The notes: generated by a model from the letters alone, not told the origin. DNA of 64,000 bases from Xanthomonas sp. SI (GCF_014236855.1 NZ_CP051261.1:4526001-4590000), one strand, 5' to 3'. Positions 1-9,577 are shown, numbered from the stretch's first letter. Numbers and translations are program-made.

Positions 1-731
1 TGGCGGTGACCTCACCGAATGGCCGCAGTTACGGCGAACGCATCGCCGCCGCGCGCACCGAGCAGGAACTGAGCGCCATCTTCGAAGACTTCGCCAGCAG
101 CGTGCCGCTGGGCCAACGCCTGTTCGGCGACCTCAACCCGGTGCATACCGGCGGGCCGATGCAGGTGAGCATCGCCTTCGCCGAGGCGCATACCGATGGC
201 TATCCGTACCCACTGCAGGACACGGTACGCCACGAGGTGTTCGGCCGCCGCGGCGGCGTGTGGTTCGGCACCCGTCATCTGCTCGGCTACCCGAGCGACT
301 ACGACGCGCTGCTGTATCGCTTCGCCGACTTCAACGCCGGCTGGTACGCCAGCCGCAATGCGGCGTTCCAGGCGGCATTGGCGAAGGCCAGCGGAAGCAC
401 CCTGGCCCTGGACGGCGATCTGCTGATTCCCGGCAGCGACCTCGACCAGCCCGGCGCCACCGAACGTGCGGCACGCAGCCTGGGCTCGCGCCTGGCGCTG
501 GACGACAAGGACATCCGCCGCGCCCTGCAGCGCGGCAACGCCGCCGATTTCGGCGACACCGCACTCTACCGCAAGGTGTTCGCGCTGGCCGAACGCAACG
601 CCGGCAAGCCGCTGCCGCGCGCGATCCTGCCCGGCATCACCCTGGAAAGCCCGAAGATCACCCGCACCCTCACCACCGCCTGGTTCGCGCAGCGCGTCGC
701 CGAACGCTGGCGCCGCTGCATGGGCAAGTGA
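1..731 (+). CDS. DUF1615 family lipoprotein, C-terminal part (5' end outside window)
   Basis: The frame is open to the left edge of the window, so the start and any signal peptide are missing; the first in-window start-like codon is a GTG at 6. The visible 240 residues match what I know of the DUF1615 family: a GGPMQVSI segment, a GGVWFGTRHLLGYPSDY block and an RFADFNAGWYASRNAAFQ block. Members are usually 350-400 residue exported lipoproteins, so roughly the first third is absent. No enzymatic activity is established for the family. No catalytic motif is evident. A short membrane-protein gene converges on it 29 bp downstream. Confidence 0.8.
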   Translation, partial: AVTSPNGRSYGERIAAARTEQELSAIFEDFASSVPLGQRLFGDLNPVHTGGPMQVSIAFAEAHTDGYPYPLQDTVRHEVFGRRGGVWFGTRHLLGYPSDYDALLYRFADFNAGWYASRNAAFQAALAKASGSTLALDGDLLIPGSDLDQPGATERAARSLGSRLALDDKDIRRALQRGNAADFGDTALYRKVFALAERNAGKPLPRAILPGITLESPKITRTLTTAWFAQRVAERWRRCMGK

Positions 732-760
732 CCGCAGCGGCATGTCCCGCCGCCGGCGCG

Positions 761-1093
761 CTATTTCGGCTTGTCCAGCACCAGGAACACCCACGCGATG
801 GCCACGGCCAGCAACAGCAACAAGACGGTGAAAACCCCGTCCCATGCCATCCAGAACCAATAGCGCCCGGGATCGACGTCCAGCAGATACACCTGGGGCG
901 AGCCGAAGCGCGATCCGCTCGTGTACACGCCGCTCAGCAACGCCTTCACCAGCAGGTAGAGCTTCAACAAGGCGCTCGCCGCCGCCAGCGCGACGACCAA
1001 CAGCGACACCGGCCAACGCAACCAGGCGGGCAGACGGCGGCCGGATCTGTGCGCAGCTGCGCTCCCATGTTGCCGTCGTCGACGCTTTCCCAT
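761..1093 (-). CDS. Small two-helix membrane protein, unknown function
   Basis: A 110-residue product if translation starts at the ATG at 1093; the frame also extends upstream to 1156. It has a basic N terminus (MGKRRRRQHG), a first hydrophobic helix around residues 26-52 and a second around 76-105 that ends in a short basic tail. I do not recognise a family. It lies convergent with the DUF1615 gene. The predicted location is the inner membrane. Coding potential is supported by the two clean hydrophobic helices separated by a polar, aromatic-rich loop, but no homologue could be checked. Confidence 0.5.
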   Translation of the reverse strand: MGKRRRRQHGSAAAHRSGRRLPAWLRWPVSLLVVALAAASALLKLYLLVKALLSGVYTSGSRFGSPQVYLLDVDPGRYWFWMAWDGVFTVLLLLLAVAIAWVFLVLDKPK

Positions 1094-1358
1094 CTTTTCC
1101 ACTGCCTGCGTTGATGGCCTGCATTCTAGAGCCGCCGCAGCGGCTGGCGCGCGCAAACTGCGCCGGCGCAGCGATGCCGCTATACTTGCCGCGCATCGCT
1201 TGCGCAGAACGCGTTACCGGCCCGGACTGCCGCCATTGCACCCATCAAGGATGATCGCGCCGGCCTCGCCCCGGCATGCCGCACGCGTCGATTTCCTTGC
1301 CTTGCGCTCCCATGCCGGTCGCCCAGCGGGTAGCGCGTTCCCACCAAGGAAACTCCTC

Positions 1359-1892
1359 TTGAAAAATCTCCTCACCCTCGTCCTGCTGGCCCTGTGCGTA
1401 GCTGCGCTGTCCGCCTGCGATCCCACCACCGGCAAAAAGAACATGTCGCCGGAGGACTACCTGACCTACAACGTCTCGGCCTGGAACGGCGTCACCTCGG
1501 TGACCGAGCCGTGGATCGGCGGCGAGCGCGGCGAGCAGCTGCTGGCCGATGCGAGCGAACTGAAGTCGATGCAGCCGCACCGCAACGCGCTGAACAATCC
1601 GCGCAAGCAGGTCGCAAGTTCCAACACGGGCTACGAAGGCTTCGGCATTCCCGAAGACGCGCAGGACATGGACGCCAAGCTGAAGGCCTACTACAAGAAG
1701 ACCGACACGGTGCTGGCGACGCTGCAGGAAATAACCGCGCTGCCCGACGGTTACACCGAAGCGCAGGTGCAGCCGCTGCTGGAACGGCTGAACACCGAAT
1801 CGGACGCCCTCGACAAGGAAGCGACGGCGCTGGACGCCGCGCAGAATGCCTACGCCAAGAAGCACCGCATCCATCTGGTGACCAGCGGCTGA
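1359..1892 (+). CDS. Putative lipoprotein of unknown function (TTG start)
   Basis: The best start is TTG at 1359. It sits 8 bases after an AAGGA Shine-Dalgarno and begins directly with a lipoprotein signal peptide (LKNLLTLVLLALCVAALSAC), the cysteine being about residue 20. The longer frame from 1200 adds an implausible arginine-rich N terminus. The mature part (about 155 residues) is charged and predicted mostly helical, without recognisable catalytic motifs; it contains a WIGGERGEQLL segment near residue 50. It is a probable outer-membrane or periplasmic lipoprotein. An intrinsic terminator follows immediately, so this appears to be a single-gene unit. Confidence 0.65.
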   Translation: MKNLLTLVLLALCVAALSACDPTTGKKNMSPEDYLTYNVSAWNGVTSVTEPWIGGERGEQLLADASELKSMQPHRNALNNPRKQVASSNTGYEGFGIPEDAQDMDAKLKAYYKKTDTVLATLQEITALPDGYTEAQVQPLLERLNTESDALDKEATALDAAQNAYAKKHRIHLVTSG

Positions 1893-1913
1893 GCCTGCGG
1901 CGCCAATGGACAA

Positions 1914-1943
1914 GAAAAAAGCGGCCTCCGGGCCGCTTTTTTT
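1914..1943 (+). terminator. Rho-independent terminator of the lipoprotein gene
   Basis: GCGGCC-TCCG-GGCCGC stem-loop flanked by an A-run on the left and seven T on the right, 22 bases after the lipoprotein stop codon. The flanking runs could also pair or serve the opposite strand, but no minus-strand gene ends here. Confidence 0.85.
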
Positions 1944-1994
1944 GCCTTGCGCCGAGCAGAAGAGCCGAGCGGCGCGTGATCGGCCCTGCTGCCG

Positions 1995-2330
1995 CTATCG
2001 CACCACGCCCTGCCGCGGCAAGCCGAGCAGCCCGATGCGGCGAAACCACATTTCCAGCGGCACCGTGACCAGTGGCGGCAATGCCGCCAGCAGACTCAGC
2101 AGCCACGCCCACCACGGCCAGCGCAGGCGCACCGCAGCGACCACGCTCGCGACCAGATAGACCAGGAACGCCACCCCGTGCAGGCGGCCGAACAGCCACA
2201 CACCCAGTTCGGTGGTCTGGGTACCGTACTTGAGCACCATGCCGAGCAGCAGGCCGGCCCAGGTCAGGCCCTCGAAGAAGGCGGCGGCGGCGAACAGCCG
2301 GCCGACAGGCGAAATCGGATGGGAAGGCAC
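1995..2330 (-). CDS. DUF3817 family integral membrane protein
   Basis: About 111 residues with three or four hydrophobic segments. It carries the features of DUF3817 proteins: an FxEGLTWAGLLLGMVLKYGT block, a central GRLHGVAFLVYL helix and a WPWWAWLLSLLAALPP helix ending in a short basic tail. The function of the family is unknown and it is an inner-membrane protein. The GTG at 2330 is preferred because GGAG lies 6 bases upstream; a TTG two codons earlier is possible. The gene stands alone between a terminator and the ATPase gene. Confidence 0.75.
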   Translation of the reverse strand: MPSHPISPVGRLFAAAAFFEGLTWAGLLLGMVLKYGTQTTELGVWLFGRLHGVAFLVYLVASVVAAVRLRWPWWAWLLSLLAALPPLVTVPLEMWFRRIGLLGLPRQGVVR

Positions 2331-2448
2331 AGGCAACTCCAGTGGGAAGAAAGACGCCGCGACGCGATGGCGGCGGCGACGCCCGCTGGCGCCATCATTC
2401 TACAGACCCGACGCCGGCCGTCGGCGCTCGGCCGCCGGGAACACGGCT

Positions 2449-3210
2449 TCAATCGCCGTCGAGCAGCGTGTCCAGCATGCGCTGCGGTTGCTCCATGAAC
2501 GCGCGCGTCAGCCGGTAGTGCTCGGTGTCGCGGTATGCCACGCGCTGCAAGCCATCCTCGCCGATCTGCAGGATGTCCGCGTGCGGGTACGCCATCAGGA
2601 TCGGCGAATGCGTGGCGATCACGAACTGCGAGCGCTGTTGCACCAGCTGATGCAGCCGCGTCAGCATCGCCATCTGCCGCGACGGCGACAAGGCCGCCTC
2701 CGGCTCGTCCAGCACATAGAAACCGTTGCCGCCGAAGCGGTGCAGCATCAGCGCGAAGAACGACTCGCCGTGCGACTGCGCGTGCAGCGATACGCCGCCG
2801 TAGCTGTCGATGACGGGAGCACCGAACGATGGCGCCCCATCCAGGCGCTCGATCTCACTGGCCACATTGTAGAAACTCTCAGCGCGCAAGAAAAACCCGT
2901 CGCGCGGGCGTCGGCCGCTGCGGCCCAGGCGCAAGGCCTCGTGCAGGTTGGAATGCGACGCCAGCGTGCTGAAGTTGAAATTCCTGGTCCCGCCCTCGGC
3001 ATTGAAACCCCAGGCCACCGCGATCGCTTCCAACAGAGTCGACTTGCCACTGCCGTTCTCGCCGACGATGAAGGTCACCTTCGGATGGAAGCGCAGCACG
3101 CCCAGGTTGCGCACCGCCGGCAGCGAATACGGCCAGGCCTGCATCGAGGCCACGCGATCCTTCTTCAGCGTGACATCCATCAGATAGTGCTCGGCATCGA
3201 TCGCGCGCAC
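2449..3210 (-). CDS. AAA/ABC-like ATPase, stand-alone
   Basis: A 253-residue predicted ATPase of the AAA_21/AAA_23 type. It has a Walker A motif (GENGSGKST) about 40 residues from the N terminus, a SHGES signature-like motif, a Walker B (FYVLDEPEAALS) and a switch histidine in FVIATHSPI. The start is set at GTG 3210, because GGGAGG lies 7 bases upstream; an ATG at 3180 is the alternative. There is no membrane domain or adjacent permease, so it is probably a cytosolic nucleoprotein-type or DNA-repair-like ATPase rather than a transporter. Such genes sometimes belong to nuclease-linked defence modules, but no partner is visible here. Confidence 0.75.
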   Translation of the reverse strand: MRAIDAEHYLMDVTLKKDRVASMQAWPYSLPAVRNLGVLRFHPKVTFIVGENGSGKSTLLEAIAVAWGFNAEGGTRNFNFSTLASHSNLHEALRLGRSGRRPRDGFFLRAESFYNVASEIERLDGAPSFGAPVIDSYGGVSLHAQSHGESFFALMLHRFGGNGFYVLDEPEAALSPSRQMAMLTRLHQLVQQRSQFVIATHSPILMAYPHADILQIGEDGLQRVAYRDTEHYRLTRAFMEQPQRMLDTLLDGD

Positions 3211-3372
3211 GGGTTCCCTCCCGGCCGGCGGAAGGCCGGCACAACGGCGCCAAGTGTCGCGGCGACGCGCGCTGCGCGCAATGCGCGCGCAGCACCAGGG
3301 CCGTTCCTTGCGCCGATCCGCGCTACGCGCACGGATCGGCCGCACGGCGTCAGCCGTGCATCGCAACCGCGC

Positions 3373-5460
3373 TCATCGGCGATCGTCCAGCACCGCCACG
3401 CCCTCCGGCGCCAGCTGTACCACGTCGCTGGCCGCACCCGTGCCCAGCAGCGAGCGCATCGGCGCCGGCAGGTGCACCTGCTGCGCATCGCTGCCATGGT
3501 TGATCAGCACCAGCACGCGGCGGCGGCCATCGCTGCGCACGCCGACCTCCACGTCCTCGGGCACGTCCGCCAGCGGCGCGCGCACCTGCGCATCGCGCAG
3601 CCAGTCGCCGGTGAGGCGATCCAGGGTGGCGTCGTCGAGCCAGGCGCCGACATAGCTGATACGCCCCTTGCCGACCCGCCGGGTCAGCACCGCCGGCTCG
3701 CCGTCCAGCCAGCCGTTGGCCTGGCCGTAGCGCAACGGCACCTCGGTCTGCGCCGCACGCGCCTGCAGCTGCTCGGCCCAGATCTTCGCGCTGCCCTCGC
3801 CGGCCGCGCCGGCAACCGGGATCGGCTTGTCCAGCGCATAGAACTGCTGCACCCGGCCGCCCAGCAGTTCGCCGAGCGGACCGGGCTGGCGCTGCGGTTG
3901 CAGGCCGTTGTCGGCGTTCTTCATCGCACTGCGCGGACCCAGCACCAGATGCCCGCCGCGTTCGACATAGGCCTTCAGCCGCTGCGCCTGCGCCTCACTG
4001 AGCACGTTGAGCGACGGCGCGACCACTAGCTTGTAGCCGTCCAGCGGCGCCAGCGCCGAGACCACATCGACCACCTGCGCCTGCTGCCGCAGCGGCCGGT
4101 AGAACGACTTCATCTGCACGACCGGATCGAAGTCGGCCGAATGCTTCTGGAAACCCAGCGCCCAGCGGCTGTCGAAGTCGTTGATCAGCGCCACGTCCGC
4201 GTGCGGCGTGGTGCCCGCCAGCGCCGCGCCGGCCTTGGCGAACTCCGCGCCGACCTGCTGGATCTCCGCATACACCGGCACCGGCTCGCCATCGGCGCCG
4301 ACCAGGGTGCCGTGGTATTCCTCCTGCCCGTTCGGCGCCGCGCGCCACTGCCAATACGCGACCGCATCGGCGCCGTGCGCCACCGCCTGCCAGGCCATCG
4401 CCCGCACCTGGCCCTTGCGCAACGCCACGTTGGTCGCGCGCCAGTTGACGAAGCCCGGCTGCGTTTCCATCACCCAGTAGTTGCGCTGCTTGTAGCCGCG
4501 GGTGAGATCGTGGCGCGCCGCGTTGTCCACCCAGTCGTAGCGCTCGCCGGCGACGTAGTCGTCCCACGCGGCGATGTCGAGCACATCGTGCACGGTGTAC
4601 GCGTCGAAGCCGGCGAACCAGCCCATGGTGTTGGTGGTGATGAACTGGCGCGGATCGGCATGCGGGCGGATGGCGTCGATCTGGTTGCGCGAGTAGTCCG
4701 TCCAGGTGTCGCTGACGAAGCGCTTCCACTCCAGCAGCAGCGCCGGATTCTGCCCGTCCTCGTGCACCGGGATCTGCGCGAAGTCGTTGTAGGTCTGGCT
4801 CCAGTACGCGGTGGCCCAACGCCGGTTCAGTTCCTCAATGCTGCCGTACTTGCGCTGCAACCAGGCATGGAACTGCGCCTTGGCCTCCGGATCGAACGAG
4901 GCCTGCGCGTATTCGTTGTCCAGCTGCCAGCCGACCACATGCGGATTGCGGCCGTAGCGCTGCGCCATCTGCTCGGCGATGGCATGGGCGAAGCGGCGGT
5001 AGCGCGCGCTGGCGAAGGAGAATTGCTGGCGGTTGCCATGCTCGTCGCGCACGCCGTCCTCGCCGACGCGCAGCGTATCCGGATAGGCCTGGGTCAACCA
5101 CGCTGGCGGCGCCGCGGTCGGCGTACCGAGCACCACCACGATGTGGTGCCGCGCCGCCGCGGCGATGGCGCGATCCATCCAGGCGAAGTCGTATTGGCCC
5201 TCGCGCGGCTCCATGCGGCTCCATGCGAACTCGCCGATCCGCACCACGCGCACGTGCGCCGCCTCCATCAACGCCAGGTCGTGCTCCCACTGCGCCTCCG
5301 GCCATTGTTCCGGATACCAGGCCACGCCCAGCAGCAACGGCGCGGCATCGGCGTAGCGCGTGGCCTGCGCATGCGCAGCGGGAATCGCCGCCGCAAGAGC
5401 GAACAGCGCGCCGAACGACAGCGCGATCGCGCGCTGCAGAAACCAGGAAGGCGATGGCAT
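3373..5460 (-). CDS. GH42 beta-galactosidase, secreted
   Basis: A 695-residue glycoside hydrolase family 42 enzyme with a signal peptide (residues 1-32, cleavage after AAHA). The TIM-barrel catalytic domain spans about 40-400. The acid/base glutamate is E183 in WQLDNEYAQ and the nucleophile is E332 in WVMETQPGF. A trimerisation-like middle domain (about 410-610) and a small C-terminal beta domain follow. It should release terminal galactose from plant galactans in the periplasm. The start at 5460 gives a clean signal peptide; the frame continues upstream to 5532. It is divergent from a GH30 xylanase, suggesting plant cell-wall use. The A4-domain boundaries are estimates. Confidence 0.9.
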   Translation of the reverse strand: MPSPSWFLQRAIALSFGALFALAAAIPAAHAQATRYADAAPLLLGVAWYPEQWPEAQWEHDLALMEAAHVRVVRIGEFAWSRMEPREGQYDFAWMDRAIAAAARHHIVVVLGTPTAAPPAWLTQAYPDTLRVGEDGVRDEHGNRQQFSFASARYRRFAHAIAEQMAQRYGRNPHVVGWQLDNEYAQASFDPEAKAQFHAWLQRKYGSIEELNRRWATAYWSQTYNDFAQIPVHEDGQNPALLLEWKRFVSDTWTDYSRNQIDAIRPHADPRQFITTNTMGWFAGFDAYTVHDVLDIAAWDDYVAGERYDWVDNAARHDLTRGYKQRNYWVMETQPGFVNWRATNVALRKGQVRAMAWQAVAHGADAVAYWQWRAAPNGQEEYHGTLVGADGEPVPVYAEIQQVGAEFAKAGAALAGTTPHADVALINDFDSRWALGFQKHSADFDPVVQMKSFYRPLRQQAQVVDVVSALAPLDGYKLVVAPSLNVLSEAQAQRLKAYVERGGHLVLGPRSAMKNADNGLQPQRQPGPLGELLGGRVQQFYALDKPIPVAGAAGEGSAKIWAEQLQARAAQTEVPLRYGQANGWLDGEPAVLTRRVGKGRISYVGAWLDDATLDRLTGDWLRDAQVRAPLADVPEDVEVGVRSDGRRRVLVLINHGSDAQQVHLPAPMRSLLGTGAASDVVQLAPEGVAVLDDRR

Positions 5461-5920
5461 AGACAGACTCGTCGATAGAGGGAAGGACGGCCGGTGAAAC
5501 CCGAGCAGCCGCCATCGCCATTGTGCACGCATGCACTACGCGCGCACTTGCGCAACTTGCCGAACCTGGATGCGCAACTGTGCACAAAATCGGCAGTACC
5601 GCGGTTTTGCGCGGCACAGGATTGCGCGGCGCAGCATCAGGCGTCTTGCAAAGCGCCGGCATGCACACGCACACATGATGCCTCGCAGATAGGCACGCAC
5701 CATGCTCAGCCTGTGCGGCAGTGGCGACATCTCCGATCGGCATGCACGTGTCCTGAGACAAGCGCGCGACTGTCCTGCGCCTTCGCGAATGCAATCCCTG
5801 CCTCCCTGCGCCTTGCATCTCAGTTGCCGCAGTTGGCGCATGCACCGATTGTCTATGTCATGTCGACGGCGTAGGGTCACGCCCTGTCACACCCCCTGTT
5901 GCATTCCCCCGGAGACACAC
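5461..5920. other. Divergent intergenic region between GH42 and GH30 genes
   Basis: About 460 bases hold the start regions of two outward-facing plant-polysaccharide hydrolase genes. It contains several short TGCAC/GTGCA-type elements but I could not define a convincing operator or -35/-10 pair. No gene is supported here. Confidence 0.5.
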
Positions 5921-7138
5921 ATGAGAACACCACGGATCCTCGCCACCCTGCTGGCGATGACCACAGCGGTCCTTTCGGCCGCGCCCGTCCTGGCACAGAA
6001 CGTCACCGTCACCCCGAGCCAGACCTACCAGACCATCCAGGGATTCGGCGGCATGAGCGGCGCCGGCTGGATCGCCGACCTCACCCCGGCCCAGGTCGAT
6101 CTGGCCTTCGGCAGCGACAACGGCCAGATCGGCCTGTCGATCATGCGCATGCGCATCGACCCCTCCAGTTCGGGCTGGAGCCAGCAGGTCCCGGCCGCGG
6201 TACGCGCGCGCTCGCATGGCGCGGTGTTGCTGGCCACGCCGTGGTCGCCGCCTGCGTACATGAAGTCGAACAACAGTCTCAACAACGGCGGCAAGCTGCT
6301 GCCGCAGTACTACGGCGCCTACGCCAAGCACCTGCTGGACTTCTCCAGTTACATGTCGAGCAAGGGCGCGCCGCTGTACGCGCTGTCCGTGCAGAACGAG
6401 CCGGACTGGCACCCGGACTACGAGTCGGCGGAATGGAACGGCAGCGATTTCACCAACTTCCTCAGCGCCCAGGGTGCCAGCTTCGGCAACCTGAAAGTGC
6501 TCGCGGCCGAGTCGTTGAACTTCAATCCCAACCTGACCGATGGCTTGCTCAACAGCAGCGCCAGCCAGCACGTGGACATCATCGGCGGCCATCTGTACGG
6601 GGTGCAGCCGAAGGACTATCCGCTGGCGCGCAACAAGGGCAAGCAGCTGTGGATGACCGAGCACTACACCGACAATACCGACGCTAACGCCTGGCCGTCC
6701 GCGCTCGGCGTGGCCAGCGAGCTGCACAAGAGCATGGCGGCCAACTACAGCGCCTACATCTGGTGGTACATCCGCCGCAGCTACGGCCTGATCACCGAGG
6801 GCGGCGCGGTCAGCAAGCGCGGCTACGCGATGGCGCAATACGCCCGCTTCGTGCGTCCCGGCGCCAAGCGGATCGGCGCCACCGCCGCGCCCTACAGCGA
6901 TGTCGCCGTCACCGCCTACAAGCGCGCCGACAACAAGATCGTGCTGGTCGCGGTCAACACCGGCACCCAGTATCGCGAACTGAAGGTCACCCTGCCCAGC
7001 GGCAGCGCCGCCAGCTTCACCAAGTACAGCACCTCGGCCAGCGTCAACGTCGGCTACGGCGGCGCGTACCAGGTCAGCAACGGCCAGACCGCGTTCTACG
7101 TCGATCCGCAGAGCGTGGCGACGTTCATCAGCAACTGA
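5921..7138 (+). CDS. xynC: Glucuronoxylanase XynC-type, GH30 subfamily 8
   Basis: A 405-residue secreted endoxylanase. It has a signal peptide to about residue 26 (VLAQ), a catalytic barrel with acid/base E160 (SVQNEPDW) and nucleophile E247 (WMTEHY), and a C-terminal beta domain that packs on the barrel. The IWWYIRRSYG segment (residues 280-289) matches the loop that binds the 4-O-methylglucuronate side chain in subfamily 8, which restricts cleavage to glucuronoxylan. Known family members cut the xylan backbone near glucuronate substitutions. The start ATG follows a GGAG motif by 7 bases. A perfect hairpin lies downstream. It is divergent from the GH42 gene. Confidence 0.93.
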   Translation: MRTPRILATLLAMTTAVLSAAPVLAQNVTVTPSQTYQTIQGFGGMSGAGWIADLTPAQVDLAFGSDNGQIGLSIMRMRIDPSSSGWSQQVPAAVRARSHGAVLLATPWSPPAYMKSNNSLNNGGKLLPQYYGAYAKHLLDFSSYMSSKGAPLYALSVQNEPDWHPDYESAEWNGSDFTNFLSAQGASFGNLKVLAAESLNFNPNLTDGLLNSSASQHVDIIGGHLYGVQPKDYPLARNKGKQLWMTEHYTDNTDANAWPSALGVASELHKSMAANYSAYIWWYIRRSYGLITEGGAVSKRGYAMAQYARFVRPGAKRIGATAAPYSDVAVTAYKRADNKIVLVAVNTGTQYRELKVTLPSGSAASFTKYSTSASVNVGYGGAYQVSNGQTAFYVDPQSVATFISN

Positions 7139-7199
7139 TTGTTGGTGTCACGGCGCCCGGACCGATCGTCCGTTCGCCACAGCGCACGCTGCAAGGAGG

Positions 7200-7224
7200 A
7201 TCTGCGGCCCCATGGGCCGCAGAT
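7200..7224 (+). terminator. Hairpin downstream of xynC
   Basis: A perfect 11-bp palindrome (ATCTGCGGCCC / GGGCCGCAGAT) with a 3-base loop lies 62 bases after the xynC stop. There is no T-run, so it may be a Rho-assisted or mRNA-stabilising 3' hairpin rather than a full intrinsic terminator. Confidence 0.5.
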
Positions 7225-7403
7225 TCGTCCGGCCACGCATGCCGCGCGTTACACGTGGCGACCGCTCTGCAACCTTGCGGCGACAGCCTGATGAAGAGCG
7301 GGGAAAAGTACCCGCGGGCGGACAGACATCGCAGGCGCAATGACGCTACAAGGTCCGCTCGGTGGCCCCATCAAGATGCCTGCCGAGCGGAACACCCAGA
7401 TCC

Positions 7404-8027
7404 CTAGGTCCAGTTGTCGTCGCCATCCATGCTGGTGTCGTCCGAAAAGTCCTGGCCGGCGTCCTGCTGCGGCGCATCGTCGTAGTAGTTGTTGGTGACG
7501 TTCTCGACCACGGTGGGCTGCGACGACCCGCCGCCCAGGAAGCCGCCGTGGTGGCCGCCGCCGAGCAGGCTCTCCACGCCTTCGAACAGGAACATGCCGC
7601 CGGCCACGCCTGCGGCCGTGGTGGCCGCGGTGCCGAGAAAACTCGGACCGCGTGCGGCCGGCGCGGCCTGCGCCTGGTCCGGCACGCTGGCGCCACCGCC
7701 GAACAGGCGCTCGCGCCAACCCGGCGCGGCCTGCGGCGCGGGTGTCGGCGGCAACGGCGGCGGTCCCGCATTGAATCCCTGGCCCAGAAAACTGGCGGCC
7801 GGTGGCGGTGGCGGCGCGGCCTGCTGCAGCTGCGCGATCTGCGCCTTGGCGCTGTCCAGCGCGTGCTCGAGCAGCAAGGCCCGCTGAACCAGCAGATAGG
7901 CCGCATCCGGCTGGCCGGCCAGGCGCTCGCGGATCAGCGCATCCGCCTGCGGATCCATCGCCACACCGCCGGCGCTGCGCACGCGGGCCAGGAAATCTTC
8001 GAGGAGCTGTTGTTCTTGCGGAGTCAT
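7404..8027 (-). CDS. DUF2076 domain protein
   Basis: A 207-residue protein starting at the ATG at 8027 (MTPQEQQLLEDFL). The N-terminal 80 residues form the helical DUF2076 domain. They are followed by a proline-rich segment, a glycine-rich hydrophobic stretch around FLGTAATTAAGVAGGMFLFEG, and an acidic tail. The family is of unknown function, often periplasmic or membrane-associated. The frame continues upstream to 8228, but that extension does not resemble the family N terminus. It is divergently placed to the acetamidase-like gene with about 245 bp between the starts. Confidence 0.85.
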   Translation of the reverse strand: MTPQEQQLLEDFLARVRSAGGVAMDPQADALIRERLAGQPDAAYLLVQRALLLEHALDSAKAQIAQLQQAAPPPPPAASFLGQGFNAGPPPLPPTPAPQAAPGWRERLFGGGASVPDQAQAAPAARGPSFLGTAATTAAGVAGGMFLFEGVESLLGGGHHGGFLGGGSSQPTVVENVTNNYYDDAPQQDAGQDFSDDTSMDGDDNWT

Positions 8028-8272
8028 ACCAATACCTGGAGGAGGTGACCGGCTCGATGCCGGCAGGCACAGCATGGGCACGGACGCGCCGCCGCCAAGG
8101 GCGACGACGCGACCTGGTGCGGCGACATTCATCAAAGCCCCGAGGCTGGCGCGCTCGCACCAGGATGCAATCGACGGCATCCACGCCGATTCCGGCATGA
8201 CTTCCGGCATTTCCGCCGCAATCGCCAATGACTACAATTGTAGTCAAATACAGCTACGCAAGGTAAACGACG

Positions 8273-9577
8273 ATGCAGTGGCGAAGGATGCGATGGATAC
8301 CCGCGCTGGCGTTGCTCGCATCGGCGCCGGCATGGGGCGGCGAGCAATGGATCGTGGCCACGGATCTGTGGGGCAACCGCAGCTATCAGACGCTCGAGCT
8401 GGACGCGACCGGCACGCAGCTGCAGGGTCGGCTCGACAACGATCCGGTTCGCGGCACGCGCCATGGCGATGCGCTCGCCTTCGTGGCCACCTCCACCGAC
8501 GGCAGCGTCTACCGCTTCGACGGCCGCGTCGAGGGCCAACGCATGCGCGGCCGCAGCGACCAGCCGGATCCCAATGCCGCCGACATGCGCGCCAACCACG
8601 CCTTCGACGCATGGCGCGTGCCGACCCGCGACACCGCCGCGCCGCGCACGCACGACTTCGTGCCCAGCGACTACGCCAATACCTTCAGTGCAAATCGCCC
8701 ACCCGTGCTGATGCTCTGGCCGGGCGATACGTTGCGCACAAAGACGCTGGATTCTGGCGGCGTGGATGCGGGCGGCGTCACCCGCGCGCTGTTCGGCAAT
8801 CCGCAGGTCGGGCCGTTCTTCGTCGTCGGCGCCGAAGCGGGCGATACGCTCGCCATCCACGTGGTCTCGCTGCGGCTCAACCGCGACTCCGCCGACAGCC
8901 TCGACGGCCTGGTCGGGCGCCTGCAGACCCCGCGCGTGGCCGCGCAGGCCAGCGCACTTGGCAAGCACGTGCGCTGGCGCCTGGACCGCGCTGCGGCGCT
9001 CGCGCATCCCGTCGACGGCGAAGGGCCGATGAAGCACTTCGCGATCCCGCTGCGACCGATGCTCGGCGGCCTGGCGCTGGCGCCCGGCTTCGGCAGCGCC
9101 GCCCTGTCCACCGGCGATACCGGCGCCAGCGGCGGCAACATGGACTTCAATGAGGTTGTCCAGGGCAATACCGTGTATCTGCCGGTGCAACAGCCGGGCG
9201 CGTTGCTCTATCTCGGCGACGGCCACGCGCTGCAGGGCGATGGCGAGACCACGCAGTGGGCGCTGGAGACGTCGCTGGACGTGGAACTGCGGGTCGAACT
9301 GATCAAACACCGCGCGATCGCGATGCCGCGGGTCGAATCGCCCGAGCAGATCATGGCCCTGGGCCAGGCCGGCTCCAGCGACGACGCGCTGCGCGTGGCC
9401 ACCTCCGGCATGCTGCAGTGGCTGCAGCAGGACTACGGCCTGTCGCTGGCGCAGGCCACCCAGGTGCTGGGCGTGGCGGTGCAGTACAGGGTGGCCAACC
9501 TCGCCGGGCGCAGCATCGGCGTAGCCGCCAGCCTCGACAAGTCGGTGCTGCGCACGCTGGATGCGCCGGCGCGCTGA
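8273..9577 (+). CDS. Acetamidase/formamidase family protein, exported
   Basis: A 434-residue protein with a signal peptide (residues 1-22, ending APAWG). It then has a short N-terminal beta segment and an FmdA_AmdA-type fold from about residue 125. That domain contains a GNPQVGPFFVVGAEAGDTL motif, a KHFAIPLRPMLGG block and a TGASGGNMDFNEV segment typical of the family. Known relatives hydrolyse small amides to ammonia and an acid. An exported form with an extra N-terminal domain is less usual; it would act in the periplasm. The substrate is unknown. A single REP palindrome lies just downstream. Confidence 0.88.
   Translation: MQWRRMRWIPALALLASAPAWGGEQWIVATDLWGNRSYQTLELDATGTQLQGRLDNDPVRGTRHGDALAFVATSTDGSVYRFDGRVEGQRMRGRSDQPDPNAADMRANHAFDAWRVPTRDTAAPRTHDFVPSDYANTFSANRPPVLMLWPGDTLRTKTLDSGGVDAGGVTRALFGNPQVGPFFVVGAEAGDTLAIHVVSLRLNRDSADSLDGLVGRLQTPRVAAQASALGKHVRWRLDRAAALAHPVDGEGPMKHFAIPLRPMLGGLALAPGFGSAALSTGDTGASGGNMDFNEVVQGNTVYLPVQQPGALLYLGDGHALQGDGETTQWALETSLDVELRVELIKHRAIAMPRVESPEQIMALGQAGSSDDALRVATSGMLQWLQQDYGLSLAQATQVLGVAVQYRVANLAGRSIGVAASLDKSVLRTLDAPAR

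Noticed and set aside
2212..4029. A 605-codon plus-strand frame across the ATPase and GH42 genes
   Set aside because: It spans two well-supported opposite-strand genes and their intergenic gap, with arginine/histidine-rich low-complexity sequence.
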